A DNA stretch of 30,107 nt from SIG299 sp045593825 (GCA_045593825.1 JAZNXI010000127.1:1-30107); one strand, 5' to 3'. Shown: positions 1 to 7,213, counted from the stretch's first letter. The notes: generated by a model not told the origin, from the sequence alone. Numbers and translations: made by a program.

Positions 1-603
1 GGTATTTCTGCCTCCGGCGAGTATGCCCAGGGTGCAGACTGTACCGTAGAATTGGACCGCAGTGACGAAGGCGGTTTCACCAATACTTCCACCGTTACCA
101 TCGACGGCGACTACGTAACCGTAAGAGACCGTGACGATTTCGAAATGGTATTTAAGGTAGCCGGCGGTGCCGTAAATAAAGACGTTACCGTAACCGTGCT
201 GGATGCAGGCCCGATGACCTTACAGATTGGTGCCAACGAAGGCCAGACCATGGAAGTGCGTATCCCGAGAGTGGACGTAACCACTTTAAATATCGAAGAT
301 GCCAACATCGGAACCCAGGAAGGCGCTATGGAGGCCATTACCCTGTTCAACGATGCCATCAACGAGGTTTCCACCGTCCGTGCAAAGCTTGGTGCGTACC
401 AGAACCGTTTAGAGCATGCCATCAACAGCCTGGATGTTTCCGCCGAGAACTTAACCGAGGCTCTGTCCCGTATCGAAGATACCGACATGGCAGGAGAAAT
501 GGCTACCTATACCCAGTACCAGGTACTGACCCAGGCAGCTACTTCCATGCTTGCCCAGGCAAATGAAAGACCACAAAACATCCTGAACTTATTACAGGGC
601 TAA
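1..603 (+). CDS. fliC: Flagellin, C-terminal part (5' end outside window)
   Basis: The reading frame is open from base 1 to a TAA at 601-603, so only the last 200 residues are present and the start lies upstream. Flagellin is exported and polymerises into the flagellar filament. The last 100 residues have the flagellin C-terminal signature: a segment starting IEDANIGTQEGAMEAI, the helix with AYQNRLEHAINSL, then SAENLTEALSRIEDTDMA and the terminal QANERPQNILNLLQG. This is the D1/D0 coiled-coil region that mediates subunit packing and export. The upstream part, rich in Thr, Val and Asp, would be the exposed variable D2-type domain. The next gene is the export chaperone fliS, which fits a flagellar context. 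An internal TTG at 52 is not needed as a start. Identity is near certain; the number of flagellin paralogues cannot be judged here. Confidence 0.97.
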   Translation, partial: GISASGEYAQGADCTVELDRSDEGGFTNTSTVTIDGDYVTVRDRDDFEMVFKVAGGAVNKDVTVTVLDAGPMTLQIGANEGQTMEVRIPRVDVTTLNIEDANIGTQEGAMEAITLFNDAINEVSTVRAKLGAYQNRLEHAINSLDVSAENLTEALSRIEDTDMAGEMATYTQYQVLTQAATSMLAQANERPQNILNLLQG

Positions 604-619
604 TAACATAGTATTTAAT

Positions 620-653
620 CAAGGAGAATTGTAGAAAGCTGCAGTTCTCCTTG
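620..653 (+). terminator. Strong hairpin between flagellin and fliS (terminator, attenuator or mRNA stabiliser)
   Basis: Bases 620-634 pair with 639-653 in a 15-bp stem (two G-U pairs) around an AAAG tetraloop. The outer nine pairs, CAAGGAGAA with TTCTCCTTG, are perfect. The following bases TTGTGCAAAAAAGG contain no real U-tract, so a full intrinsic terminator is doubtful. A partial terminator or a 3' stabiliser of abundant flagellin mRNA fits as well. The fliS ribosome site begins about ten bases after it. Confidence 0.6.
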
Positions 654-675
654 TTGTGCAAAAAAGGAGAAGCGT

Positions 676-1155
676 ATGACACAGGAACAAATCCAGACTT
701 ATACCTACCGGGTTTCCCAGGCGTCCCCATGCGAGCTTGTGGTAATTATGTACGATATTATTTTAGATGATGTGAAGAATGCCAGAATGGCTAAAAATGC
801 AGGCAATGAAAAGCAGTATCAGGAAGATTTATCCCATGCAGTGAAGTTTGTAAATGAACTGATGAGTGCATTGGATTTCTCCCAGCCGATTTCCTTCCGC
901 CTCATGAGTTTATATATTTATGTAAATAAAATGCTGGTGAAGGCAAGAGTAACCGGCCGCCGGGACAGCTTAAATGATGTGGAGCTGGTAATCGAAAAGC
1001 TCCGTGCAGGCTTTGACGGCATCAAAGACCAGGATACCTCCGGCCCGGTGATGCAGAACGTGCAGCAGGTGTACGCCGGTCTTACCTACGGCAAGGGAAC
1101 CTTAAACGAAACTTATTTGAATGCACAGGATTATAACAGGGGTTTTAATGCGTAA
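676..1155 (+). CDS. fliS: Flagellar export chaperone FliS
   Basis: FliS binds the C-terminal helix of unpolymerised flagellin in the cytosol and delivers it to the flagellar type III export gate. The 159-residue product is slightly longer than typical FliS (about 125-135), the extra length being a C-terminal tail. The FliS signature is clear at the N-terminus: QTYTYRVSQASPCELVVIMY, i.e. Y-x-x-x-V-x-x-A-S-P-x-E-L-V. It continues as the expected all-helical protein. An AAAAAGGAG ribosome site sits 6 bases before the ATG at 676. It lies directly after flagellin, the usual partner position. Its TAA overlaps the ATG of the next gene by one base (TAATG), so the permease is probably translated by coupling to fliS. 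Confidence 0.93.
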   Translation: MTQEQIQTYTYRVSQASPCELVVIMYDIILDDVKNARMAKNAGNEKQYQEDLSHAVKFVNELMSALDFSQPISFRLMSLYIYVNKMLVKARVTGRRDSLNDVELVIEKLRAGFDGIKDQDTSGPVMQNVQQVYAGLTYGKGTLNETYLNAQDYNRGFNA

Positions 1156-2093
1156 TGGACAATTTGATTCTTTCTTTTAACGTAGTTTTACCGATTTTTT
1201 TATGTATTTTACTGGGTTACTTTTTGCGGCGCATCCGCATGGTGGATACTCCGTCCCTAAACGTCATGAACAAGCTTTGCTTTAAAGTGTTCCTGCCGAT
1301 TTATTTGTTTAACAACATTGCAACCACCAATCTGGCAGCGGCATTTAACGGAAAGCTTTTGGCAACTGCTTATCTGGGCGTTACGGCACAGTTTATTTTG
1401 CTGATGATTTTAATTCCGCGGCTGGAAAAAGAAAATCCACGCAGGGGTGTTCTCATCCAGGCAATGTTCCGCAGTAATTTTGCGCTGTTCGGACTTCCGC
1501 TGGCACTTTCTTTGTGCGGAACGGAAAAGGTGGGCCCAACCTCAATTTTGGTAGGTTTTACCGTGCCGTTATTTAATATTCTTGCGGTGGTAAGCTTAGA
1601 GAGCTTCCGCGGCGGCAAGCCGAGCATCAAAAAGATGGCAAAGGGTATTGCCACCAATCCGTTGATTATTGCATCTTTACTCGGTATTGCATTTAACTTA
1701 CTGGATTTTACCCTGCCAAGTGCAGTGCAAAAGTCCGTCAATGACCTTGGCGGCGTGGCTACTCCGTTATCCTTAGTGGCGTTGGGCGGCTCCTTCACCG
1801 TATCCAAGGTAAAGGAATACAAAAAGCAGCTTACCATCGGCGTGCTGGGAAGACTGGTATTCAGCCCGCTCATTATGGTATCTGCCGGTATTTTACTGGG
1901 CTTCCGTAATGAGCTGTTAATTCCGCTTCTCATTATGTCCGGTGCACCAACGGCGGTGTCCTCCTTCCCGATGGCACAGCAGATGGACGGCGACGGCGAG
2001 CTGGCGGCAGGCCTGGTGGTATTCACTTCGGCGCTTGCCATTCTTTCCATGTTCCTGTGGATTTTTGTGCTGAAGCAGATAGGGATGATTTAA
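1155..2093 (+). CDS. AEC-family (auxin efflux carrier/malate permease-like) transporter
   Basis: This is a 312-residue integral membrane protein with about ten hydrophobic segments. It begins with LSFNVVLPIFLCILLGYFLR and has the family's helix-breaking features, such as NKLCFKVFLPIYLFNN near residue 40 and SGAPTAVSSFPMAQQM near residue 265. These match the membrane-transport (AEC, PF03547) family, whose members move organic acids or act as uncharacterised secondary permeases. The substrate cannot be read from sequence. The ATG at 1155 overlaps the fliS stop by one base, and a terminator follows at 2112, so the gene appears to be the end of a flagellin-fliS-permease unit. That is an unexpected neighbour for a flagellar chaperone. 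Confidence 0.88.
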   Translation: MDNLILSFNVVLPIFLCILLGYFLRRIRMVDTPSLNVMNKLCFKVFLPIYLFNNIATTNLAAAFNGKLLATAYLGVTAQFILLMILIPRLEKENPRRGVLIQAMFRSNFALFGLPLALSLCGTEKVGPTSILVGFTVPLFNILAVVSLESFRGGKPSIKKMAKGIATNPLIIASLLGIAFNLLDFTLPSAVQKSVNDLGGVATPLSLVALGGSFTVSKVKEYKKQLTIGVLGRLVFSPLIMVSAGILLGFRNELLIPLLIMSGAPTAVSSFPMAQQMDGDGELAAGLVVFTSALAILSMFLWIFVLKQIGMI

Positions 2094-2111
2094 AAGGAAT
2101 AGTGAAATAGT

Positions 2112-2155
2112 AAAGGAACCATGTTCGGGAGTGAACGAAGATGGTTCCTTTTTTG
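2112..2155 (+). terminator. Rho-independent terminator after the AEC permease
   Basis: AAAGGAACCAT (2112-2122) pairs perfectly with ATGGTTCCTTT (2141-2151), with a secondary GTTC/GAAC pairing in the loop. The stem runs into a T-tract through 2154. It closes the flagellin-fliS-permease unit. Confidence 0.9.
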
Positions 2156-2198
2156 TTGGGGACAATATATGTTTTAATTGTTTTGTGCGGCGTTAATT

Positions 2199-3233
2199 TT
2201 AGTTGCCCAGTTCTTTCTTTGCCACAGCCAGCAGTTCTTCCTCGCCTGTTGCAGTAAGCAGCTGTACAACCTGGCTGCCTTCAAATGCGGTGTGAATAAG
2301 CTGATGAGGTTTTTCTGCCTGTAAGAAGGTTACAGTATTGCTGTTTTCTGAAACATCCTTACCCATCTCTGTGCGCACTGCCAGACGGATTTGCTCTTTG
2401 GCGGCTTCCAAATTTTCTTCTTCGTTTTCCATGAAAGCAAGGGCAAGGTGACAGGAGAGTTTCATCGTTTTCAAATCCATTTGAGCGTTAAAGCTTTCCA
2501 AAACAGCAAGGGCTGCCTGATAGGTGGCGACTGCTTTTGCGGTGTCCTCTTTTTCTACCCAGAGATTAGAAAGCTGCATCAGGTCGGAAACCAGAGTGAA
2601 TACCTTGTTTTCAATGGCAGAGGAGAATTGGTCTACGGCTGCATCGTTTTCTTCCATTCTTGCCAGACAACGGGCGATGTTGGCATCATTTAAACCGGCC
2701 ACGTTGCTTTCCTCGTAATAATCCTTGGCGGATTTCCATTCCCCGAGAAGCTCCTGGCAGTTGGCAAGCTCCCGCTGCATTTCAAACCATTTCTTGCCGG
2801 AGTTATCCTTGGACAAGGCATATTTTCTGTGGATTAATTCCATGCAGCGATGGATGTATTCCTTGTTACGGTTGTGGATATAAGCGGTATAATATGCATC
2901 GGAGGCACACGCTGCCACATCGTACTCGTTTGGATATCTGCGGAGCAATTCTTCTGCCTGCTCGATGGCCTTCTCATCTTCACCGGCCAGGGATAATTCT
3001 GTTATGGCAGCAGTTCTTTCCTTTAACTGTACCTTGCCCACGGTGTGGCCAATCAGTGCATCGATGGACACCTCAAAAAAGTCAGCCAGTGCGGCAAGCA
3101 TGCCAAGCTCCGGTACCGCAACGCCGGTTTCCCATTTGGAAACGGAGGCGGTGGACACACCCATGACCTCGGCAAGCTGCTCCTGTGTTAATCCTTTTTC
3201 TCTACGCATTACGCGGATATTTTCATCTAACAT
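2199..3233 (-). CDS. XRE-family HTH regulator with TPR-like C-terminal region
   Basis: This is a 344-residue protein. Residues 6-62 form a Cro/C1-type helix-turn-helix: IRVMRREKGLTQEQLAEVMG, then VSTASVSKWETG and the downstream helix ending VSIDALIG. The remaining 280 residues are predicted helical pairs with TPR-like spacing (for example EKAIEQAEELLRRYPNEYDV and the later ATYQAALAVLES), a layout used by regulators that sense peptides or protein partners. ATG 3233 is preceded by GAAAGG about 12 bases upstream. It is a single-gene unit on the minus strand, back to back with nothing obvious as target. A 13-bp palindrome between its promoter and start suggests autoregulation. The target genes and signal are unknown. 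Confidence 0.9.
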   Translation of the reverse strand: MLDENIRVMRREKGLTQEQLAEVMGVSTASVSKWETGVAVPELGMLAALADFFEVSIDALIGHTVGKVQLKERTAAITELSLAGEDEKAIEQAEELLRRYPNEYDVAACASDAYYTAYIHNRNKEYIHRCMELIHRKYALSKDNSGKKWFEMQRELANCQELLGEWKSAKDYYEESNVAGLNDANIARCLARMEENDAAVDQFSSAIENKVFTLVSDLMQLSNLWVEKEDTAKAVATYQAALAVLESFNAQMDLKTMKLSCHLALAFMENEEENLEAAKEQIRLAVRTEMGKDVSENSNTVTFLQAEKPHQLIHTAFEGSQVVQLLTATGEEELLAVAKKELGN

Positions 3234-3263
3234 TGTATTTTATTTCCTTTCGAAGAGATTCTT

Positions 3264-3289
3264 CAAAGCTGCTTTGTAAGTCTAGTATA
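3264..3289 (-). promoter_or_regulatory. Possible promoter -10 and palindromic operator of the XRE regulator
   Basis: On the minus strand a TATACT -10 box (plus 3284-3289) lies 50 bases before the start codon, without a good -35. Downstream of it is the palindrome CAAAGCTGCTTTG (3264-3276), placed where a repressor could block elongation or initiation. Pattern only. Confidence 0.35.
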
Positions 3290-3301
3290 ACACGGTATAA
3301 G

Positions 3302-3356
3302 AAAAAAACCACCAACTAATATTCCTGTTTTTCACGGGAATTATTAACCGGTGGTT
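3302..3356 (-). terminator. Terminator of the hicAB transcript
   Basis: Read on the minus strand, an imperfect long hairpin (AACCACC at the outer base pairing with GGTGGTT, continued by a mostly paired AT-rich inner stem) is followed directly by seven T residues (plus A-tract 3302-3308). It lies 11 bases beyond the hicB stop and just upstream of the XRE gene's promoter region, separating the two units. Confidence 0.85.
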
Positions 3357-3367
3357 GAATTTAGTGT

Positions 3368-3796
3368 TTATCGTGTCTGCAATTTTAAAAGCAATGCTTC
3401 CTGCAGTACTTGTGAAAAATTAATATTTTGTGCCAATGCGGCATTATTCAGCCACATAGGAATGGTTAAGGTTTTTTTGACCGGTTTATCAAAATGCATT
3501 TTGGCATAGGCAGCAACATCCACGGAAACCATGTTGACAAAACATTCTCCTACAGGAGAAACAGGGTCTAATTCTTTTGCAATGGCAACCGGGTCAATTG
3601 CTGTGTGAGAAGATGGCGCAGGAATGGTATCTCCGCATTTTTCGCTGGAATAAATGTAACCTGCAAGGCAATCAATTGCCATTTCCATGGCTTGTTCTAA
3701 TGTGTCTCCACAGGTGGAAAGCCAGTTTAAGTCCGGAAAAATAACGGAATATCCTTTTTCTTCTTTGTAAAAGCATGCCGGATAAATTGTTAACAT
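3368..3796 (-). CDS. hicB: HicB-type antitoxin
   Basis: HicB antitoxins bind and neutralise the HicA mRNA interferase and repress their own operon. The 142-residue product has the HicB N-terminal fold signature, YPACFYKEEKGYSVIFPDL followed by STCGDTLEQAMEMAIDCLAG (the degenerate RNase-H-like domain). It ends in a ribbon-helix-helix-like DNA-binding segment, VKKTLTIPMWLNNAALAQN plus FSQVLQEALLLKLQ. ATG 3796 has AAGGAGGG five bases upstream. It starts 12 bases after the hicA stop, in the usual toxin-first order. The RHH-type C-terminus fits the repeated operator seen over the promoter at 4016-4063. Confidence 0.92.
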   Translation of the reverse strand: MLTIYPACFYKEEKGYSVIFPDLNWLSTCGDTLEQAMEMAIDCLAGYIYSSEKCGDTIPAPSSHTAIDPVAIAKELDPVSPVGECFVNMVSVDVAAYAKMHFDKPVKKTLTIPMWLNNAALAQNINFSQVLQEALLLKLQTR

Positions 3797-3808
3797 AGAA
3801 TCCCTCCT

Positions 3809-3997
3809 TTATATAAGTCCTGCTTGTTTTAGAATAGATTTTTCGGTTTTTATTGGTAACTCTTTTGTGTGAAACGGAATAGTGACCTTGCCTGGTTTTG
3901 TGGGATGGACATATTGGCGGTGAGAACCGTTTTGAGATTTAAAAAGCCATCCGTCGGCAAAAATAATTCGTTCGAGTTCGATTGGTTTCTTAGGCAA
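3809..3997 (-). CDS. hicA: HicA-type mRNA interferase toxin (TTG start)
   Basis: HicA toxins are small dsRBD-like proteins that cleave mRNA. Translated from the TTG at 3997 the product is 62 residues, the normal size. It has the family core: FADGWLFKSQNGSHRQYVHP, with the catalytic His of the GSH motif, then VTIPFHTKEL and the terminal EKSILKQAGLI. I chose the TTG because AAAGGAGG lies eight bases before it and because a -35/-10 promoter sits at 4016-4044. A longer frame from an ATG at 4078 would begin upstream of that promoter and adds 27 residues unlike the family. hicB follows after 12 bases. Confidence 0.9.
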   Translation of the reverse strand: MPKKPIELERIIFADGWLFKSQNGSHRQYVHPTKPGKVTIPFHTKELPIKTEKSILKQAGLI

Positions 3998-4015
3998 ATA
4001 GTGTTCCTCCTTTGT

Positions 4016-4044
4016 ATTATAATATACAACACGTGTAAAGTCAA
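4016..4044 (-). promoter_or_regulatory. hicAB promoter
   Basis: On the minus strand: TTGACT (plus 4039-4044), a 17-base spacer, and a perfect TATAAT (plus 4016-4021). The transcript would begin a few bases before the hicA ribosome site. The operator repeats cover its -35 and spacer. Confidence 0.85.
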
Positions 4045-4063
4045 CACGTGTTAAAACAACACG
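4027..4063 (-). repeat. Three 15-bp-spaced operator-like repeats over the hicAB promoter
   Basis: CAACACG occurs at 4027-4033, 4042-4048 and 4057-4063, exactly 15 bp apart. The first two are followed by TGT, giving ACACGTGT palindromes at 4029-4036 and 4044-4051. The third is a half site. They overlap the spacer and -35 of the hicAB promoter, as expected for binding by a HicB with a ribbon-helix-helix domain. Confidence 0.75.
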
Positions 4064-4224
4064 CAAGAATGAGTGCAAAAGATGCTCTTACTTGCAATTA
4101 TAGTTACGGAATTCTTGGCAGACCCTGCCGCGAATCAAAAGATTTAAGAATCTTGTATTAATGATATACGCATTGGGGAAATGGTGCAAGTAGAAAATAT
4201 AGGTGGTTTTTTGTGTAGTTTGTA

Positions 4225-4272
4225 TAAAAAGGAGCACCACGTCATAACCAAAGCAGTTATGAAGTGGTGCTC
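4225..4272 (-). terminator. Terminator of the LacI-family regulator gene
   Basis: Minus-strand reading gives GAGCACCAC, a 2-base bulge, CATAAC, a short loop, GTTATG, a bulge, and GTGGTGCTC, then CTTTTT (plus A-tract near 4226-4230). The stem starts 18 bases past the regulator's stop codon. The stretch between this and the hic repeats (4064-4224) holds no gene that I can support. Confidence 0.85.
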
Positions 4273-4290
4273 TAAAGTTTATTTTTTTAG

Positions 4291-5295
4291 TTATTTTTCG
4301 TCTAACCGCTTGGTACTTTCTCTCGAAATAAACTTTGCTCTAAGCAGCATCTTAGACAAACCTACTCCGCGAATCAAACCATCTAACATTAATACTGCGC
4401 TCTTACCTAAATCGTATCTGTCCTGGCGGATGGTGGTGAGCTTTGGTGTGAGCTGGCTTGCTACCGGCAGGTCGTCGTAACCGATAACGCTGACATCATC
4501 CGGCACCTTAAGGTTTAAGCGGTTCAGCTCGGTAATAACACCGCTGGCAATCATATCGGAAGCGCAGACAATGGCGGTTGCGTCGTGCTCTACAAAGGTT
4601 GGTACGTGGTTCTTTGCGCAGTCCGGAACGTAGTAACCGTAAGCAACTAAGTTTTCGTCCGGCTCGATGCCGTTTTCTCTCATGTGCTGGTAGAAGGCCT
4701 GGTTACGCTCCTCGGAAACCATGGAGTTTTTGGAACCGTTTAAGAACGCGATGCGCTTATGGCCCATGGCAACCAGGTGGTCGACGGCGTGGCCAATACC
4801 TTCGTTACTGTCGGTACCAACATAGCCGACGTGGCTGTTATTTGGTATGTAGTTATCTAAAAGCACGGTAGGTACGGTGGTTTTGGACAGCTGCTTAATC
4901 CAGTCGTCGTGCAGGGTGAAGCCCAGTAAAAATGCACCGGCAAAACCGTGGCGAAGCATGTAGCTGTCGTATTTTTCAGTAGTCTGCATGGTTAAATTGG
5001 ACGGGATAACCGTAACTTCCCAGTTGCGGCTGGCAGCTCCCAGCTTGAAGCCCATGACGATTTCGTAACCGAACTGGTCGATGGTTTCGTAGTCCATGTT
5101 GCGGTCTTCGATGAAAACGCAGACCTTGGTAGTTGTTCTGGAACGGATTTTTTTGGAGGCATAGCCCATTTCCACAGCGGTATCCAAAACCAGCTGGCGG
5201 GTTTCCTCGCTGATGTCGGAGGCTCCGTTTAAGCCCTTGGATACGGTGCTGACGGCAATGCCGAGGCGCTCCGCAATGTCTTTGATAGTTGGCAT
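4291..5295 (-). CDS. LacI/GalR-family regulator, likely controlling alpha-glucan use
   Basis: This is a 334-residue repressor. Residues 3-50 are the LacI-type helix-turn-helix plus hinge region (TIKDIAERLGIAVSTVSKGL, then SEETRQLVLDTAVEMGY). The rest is a periplasmic-binding-protein-like effector domain (VGTDSNEGIGHAVDHLVAMG, VCASDMIASGVI, VPDDVSVIGYDDLPVA). Such proteins bind palindromic operators and release or bind on sugar binding. ATG 5295 has a GAAAGAGAG ribosome site. It diverges from malQ, and a 16-bp palindrome lies between the two promoters against its own -35. It therefore probably controls malQ-glgP and itself, responding to maltose or a maltodextrin. A MalR-like role is inferred from context; the effector is not readable. 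Confidence 0.92.
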   Translation of the reverse strand: MPTIKDIAERLGIAVSTVSKGLNGASDISEETRQLVLDTAVEMGYASKKIRSRTTTKVCVFIEDRNMDYETIDQFGYEIVMGFKLGAASRNWEVTVIPSNLTMQTTEKYDSYMLRHGFAGAFLLGFTLHDDWIKQLSKTTVPTVLLDNYIPNNSHVGYVGTDSNEGIGHAVDHLVAMGHKRIAFLNGSKNSMVSEERNQAFYQHMRENGIEPDENLVAYGYYVPDCAKNHVPTFVEHDATAIVCASDMIASGVITELNRLNLKVPDDVSVIGYDDLPVASQLTPKLTTIRQDRYDLGKSAVLMLDGLIRGVGLSKMLLRAKFISRESTKRLDEK

Positions 5296-5371
5296 GATAA
5301 AATTCTCTCTTTCTTATATATATTGAAGTATTAATAATCTTTTAAGTGATACTTCCTTATTACATCACAAT

Positions 5372-5400
5372 ATCATAGCACAGAACCAATCAATTTTCAA
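5372..5400 (-). promoter_or_regulatory. Promoter of the LacI-family regulator gene
   Basis: On the minus strand: TTGAAA (plus 5395-5400), a 17-base spacer, TATGAT (plus 5372-5377). The -35 directly abuts the palindrome at 5401-5418, so occupancy of that site would be expected to affect this promoter. Confidence 0.7.
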
Positions 5401-5420
5401 CGAAATTTTCGAAAATTTTC
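5401..5420. promoter_or_regulatory. Candidate LacI-type operator between divergent promoters
   Basis: AAATTTTCGAAAATTT (5403-5418) is a perfect 16-bp palindrome centred on CG, as many LacI-family operators are. The overlapping CGAAATTTTCG (5401-5411) is the exact reverse complement of CGAAAATTTCG at 5490-5500. It sits upstream of the malQ -35 and against the regulator's -35. Confidence 0.6.
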
Positions 5421-5438
5421 TGAATTTGCATTTTTTTG

Positions 5439-5467
5439 TTGACATCCCGGAAAAAAAGGCGTATTAT
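5439..5467 (+). promoter_or_regulatory. malQ promoter
   Basis: TTGACA (5439-5444), 17-base spacer, TATTAT (5462-5467). Transcription would start near 5474, which rules out any malQ start upstream of that point. Confidence 0.8.
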
Positions 5468-5479
5468 GGACTCATGGAG

Positions 5480-5508
5480 CGAAAATTTACGAAAATTTCG
5501 TCGAAAAA
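5480..5508 (+). promoter_or_regulatory. Second cluster of CGAAAATTT sites in the malQ leader
   Basis: CGAAAATTT occurs at 5480-5488 and again at 5490-5498, then CGAAAAA from 5502. The first copy upstream is at 5410-5418. These lie just after the predicted transcription start, a position where a repressor would block initiation. With the upstream palindrome about 90 bp away, looping is possible. Confidence 0.5.
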
Positions 5509-5521
5509 TAAAGAGAAAGGT

Positions 5522-7036
5522 ATGGTAAATACTATGGGAAAAAAGGGTGCAAATCCACTCAAACGTGGCGCCGGCATTTTAATGCCAATCAGCAGTCTGC
5601 CAAGCCCGTACGGCATCGGTACATTGGGTAAGGCAGCATATGAATTTGCTGATTTTGTAAAGGCTACCGGCAGCAAGTATTGGCAGGTGCTTCCAATCGG
5701 ACCTACCAGCTACGGCGACAGTCCGTATCAGTCCTTCTCCGCATTCGCCGGAAATCCTTATTTTATCGATTTGGATGTTCTGGTGGAAGAAGGTTTACTT
5801 TTGCAGGAAGAGATTGATGAAAAGGAATGGGGCGAGGACCCATCCGACGTGGACTACGCAAAAATTTATGAAAACCGTTTTGATGTTTTAAAGTGTGCTT
5901 ACGAGAGAAGCAATCACGCAAGAACAAAGGACTTCAAGCAGTTTGAAGAGGATAACGCTTACTGGCTGAATGACTACAGCATGTACATGGCAGTCAAGAA
6001 CAGCTTTGACAGCAAGTCCTGGACAGAATGGGACGACGACATCCGTCTTCGCAAGCCGGAGGCTGTCAGCCGTTACGAAAAGAAGTTAAAGAAGGAAATC
6101 GGCTTCTGGAAATTCTGTCAGTATAAATTTGATGAGCAGTGGAAAAAATTAAAGGCATACGTAAATGAGCTGGAAATTGAAATTATCGGGGACATTCCGC
6201 TTTACGTTGCCATGGACAGCTCCGACGTTTGGGTACACAGTGACCTGTTTGAGCTGGATGAAGATTTAAGAGAAATCAACATCGCGGGTGTACCACCTGA
6301 TATGTTTTCCGAAACCGGCCAGCGCTGGGGTAACCCATTATACCGCTGGGATGTAATGGAAAAGGACGGTTTCTCCTGGTGGAAGGAGCGTATGAAGTTC
6401 TGCGCTTACCATTATGATGTTATCCGTATCGACCATTTCATCGGTATTGTAAATTACTATTCCATTCCGGCTACCTGCCCAACAGCAATGGAAGGCTGCT
6501 GGAAGAAGGGTCCTGCAAAGAAGCTTACCGACATGATTAACGAGACCATCGGGGACGCAAAGATTATTGCGGAGGATCTCGGCGTGTTAACTAAGCCGGT
6601 TATGGACCTGATTGCTTCCAACAAGTATCCGGGCATGAAGATTTTAGGCTTCGGTCTGGACATCACACCGGACAATGAGTATCTGCCGCACAACTACACA
6701 ACCGACAATACCATTGTTTACATCGGAACCCACGACAACGAAACATTGGTAGGTGCTCTCATGCAGTTAAACGAGGAACAGCAGGAGAGACTTGCTGATT
6801 ATTACGATGCGAGAAATCCTTTCGATATCGCAAGAGCAATGATTAAGCGCGCCTACTCTTTAAACAGCCGTGTGGCAATTTTCCAGACACAGGATTTCCT
6901 GTACCTGGACAACAAGGCAAGAATGAATTTCCCATCCACAATTGGGGAGAATTGGAGATGGAGAATGACAGAGGATCAGTACGAGAAAATCGATACTGCC
7001 TACTATAAACATTTAGCGGAACTGTACTGGAGATAA
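5522..7036 (+). CDS. malQ: 4-alpha-glucanotransferase (amylomaltase), GH77
   Basis: MalQ transfers alpha-1,4-glucan segments between maltodextrins in the cytosol, supplying longer chains to glucan phosphorylase. From ATG 5522 the product is 504 residues, normal for GH77. The opening GAGILMPISSLPSPYGIGTLG and SYGDSPYQSFSAFAGNPY are family signatures. The catalytic triad is visible: nucleophile Asp304 in VIRIDHFIG, acid/base Glu351 in IAEDLGVL and Asp405 in GTHDNETL. Start choice: the frame is open further up, but the promoter at 5439-5467 excludes starts before about 5474. GAGAAAGG precedes both ATG 5522 and the in-frame ATG 5534, and the latter (500 residues) is also possible. The gene diverges from the LacI-type regulator and is followed by glgP. 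Confidence 0.96.
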   Translation: MVNTMGKKGANPLKRGAGILMPISSLPSPYGIGTLGKAAYEFADFVKATGSKYWQVLPIGPTSYGDSPYQSFSAFAGNPYFIDLDVLVEEGLLLQEEIDEKEWGEDPSDVDYAKIYENRFDVLKCAYERSNHARTKDFKQFEEDNAYWLNDYSMYMAVKNSFDSKSWTEWDDDIRLRKPEAVSRYEKKLKKEIGFWKFCQYKFDEQWKKLKAYVNELEIEIIGDIPLYVAMDSSDVWVHSDLFELDEDLREINIAGVPPDMFSETGQRWGNPLYRWDVMEKDGFSWWKERMKFCAYHYDVIRIDHFIGIVNYYSIPATCPTAMEGCWKKGPAKKLTDMINETIGDAKIIAEDLGVLTKPVMDLIASNKYPGMKILGFGLDITPDNEYLPHNYTTDNTIVYIGTHDNETLVGALMQLNEEQQERLADYYDARNPFDIARAMIKRAYSLNSRVAIFQTQDFLYLDNKARMNFPSTIGENWRWRMTEDQYEKIDTAYYKHLAELYWR

Positions 7037-7040
7037 GAGA

Positions 7041-7175
7041 TTTACGCGGAGGTTGTGTAAAAAAGGCTTTTAGGGATTGAAATATCCGTGTCCGAACATC
7101 TGTCAGCTGATAGGCCGGACACTTGGATATTTCAATTCTAAAAGCCATATTTTTGCATCAACCGACCGGCGTAAA
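7041..7175. repeat. Long-palindrome repeat element A (between malQ and glgP)
   Basis: A 135-bp interrupted palindrome. The ends are TTTACGC and GCGTAAA. Then AGGTTG pairs with CAACC, GGCTTTTAG with CTAAAAGCC, TTGAAATATCC with GGATATTTCAA, and GTGTCCG with CGGACAC, around a TGTCAGCTGATAGG loop. Its core (7092-7131) matches element B at 9764-9803 in 37 of 40 bases. It fits a small non-autonomous insertion of the MITE type or a mobile hairpin, and would also form a strong RNA hairpin in a malQ-glgP transcript. Confidence 0.75.
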
Positions 7176-7213
7176 GGAGATTGTTTTTAGAGCAATAACT
7201 ACGGGAAAATTTA

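Noticed and set aside
3998..4078. Longer hicA start (ATG at 4078)
   Set aside because: It would be translated from within the operator and promoter region. The TTG at 3997 has a strong ribosome site and gives the normal HicA length.
4064..4224. Possible tRNA or small RNA in the gap between the hic and LacI-type genes
   Set aside because: Only small stems (GGCAG/CTGCC, AAGATT/AATCTT) are visible. No cloverleaf, promoter or terminator pairing supports an RNA gene.
4181..4480. Plus-strand frame across the LacI-type gene's terminator and 3' end
   Set aside because: It overlaps a clear terminator and a recognised gene on the other strand. No ribosome site or motif is seen.
5426..5521. Longer malQ start (ATG at 5426)
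   Set aside because: It lies upstream of and across the -35/-10 promoter at 5439-5467 and has no family similarity. The real start is at 5522 or 5534.
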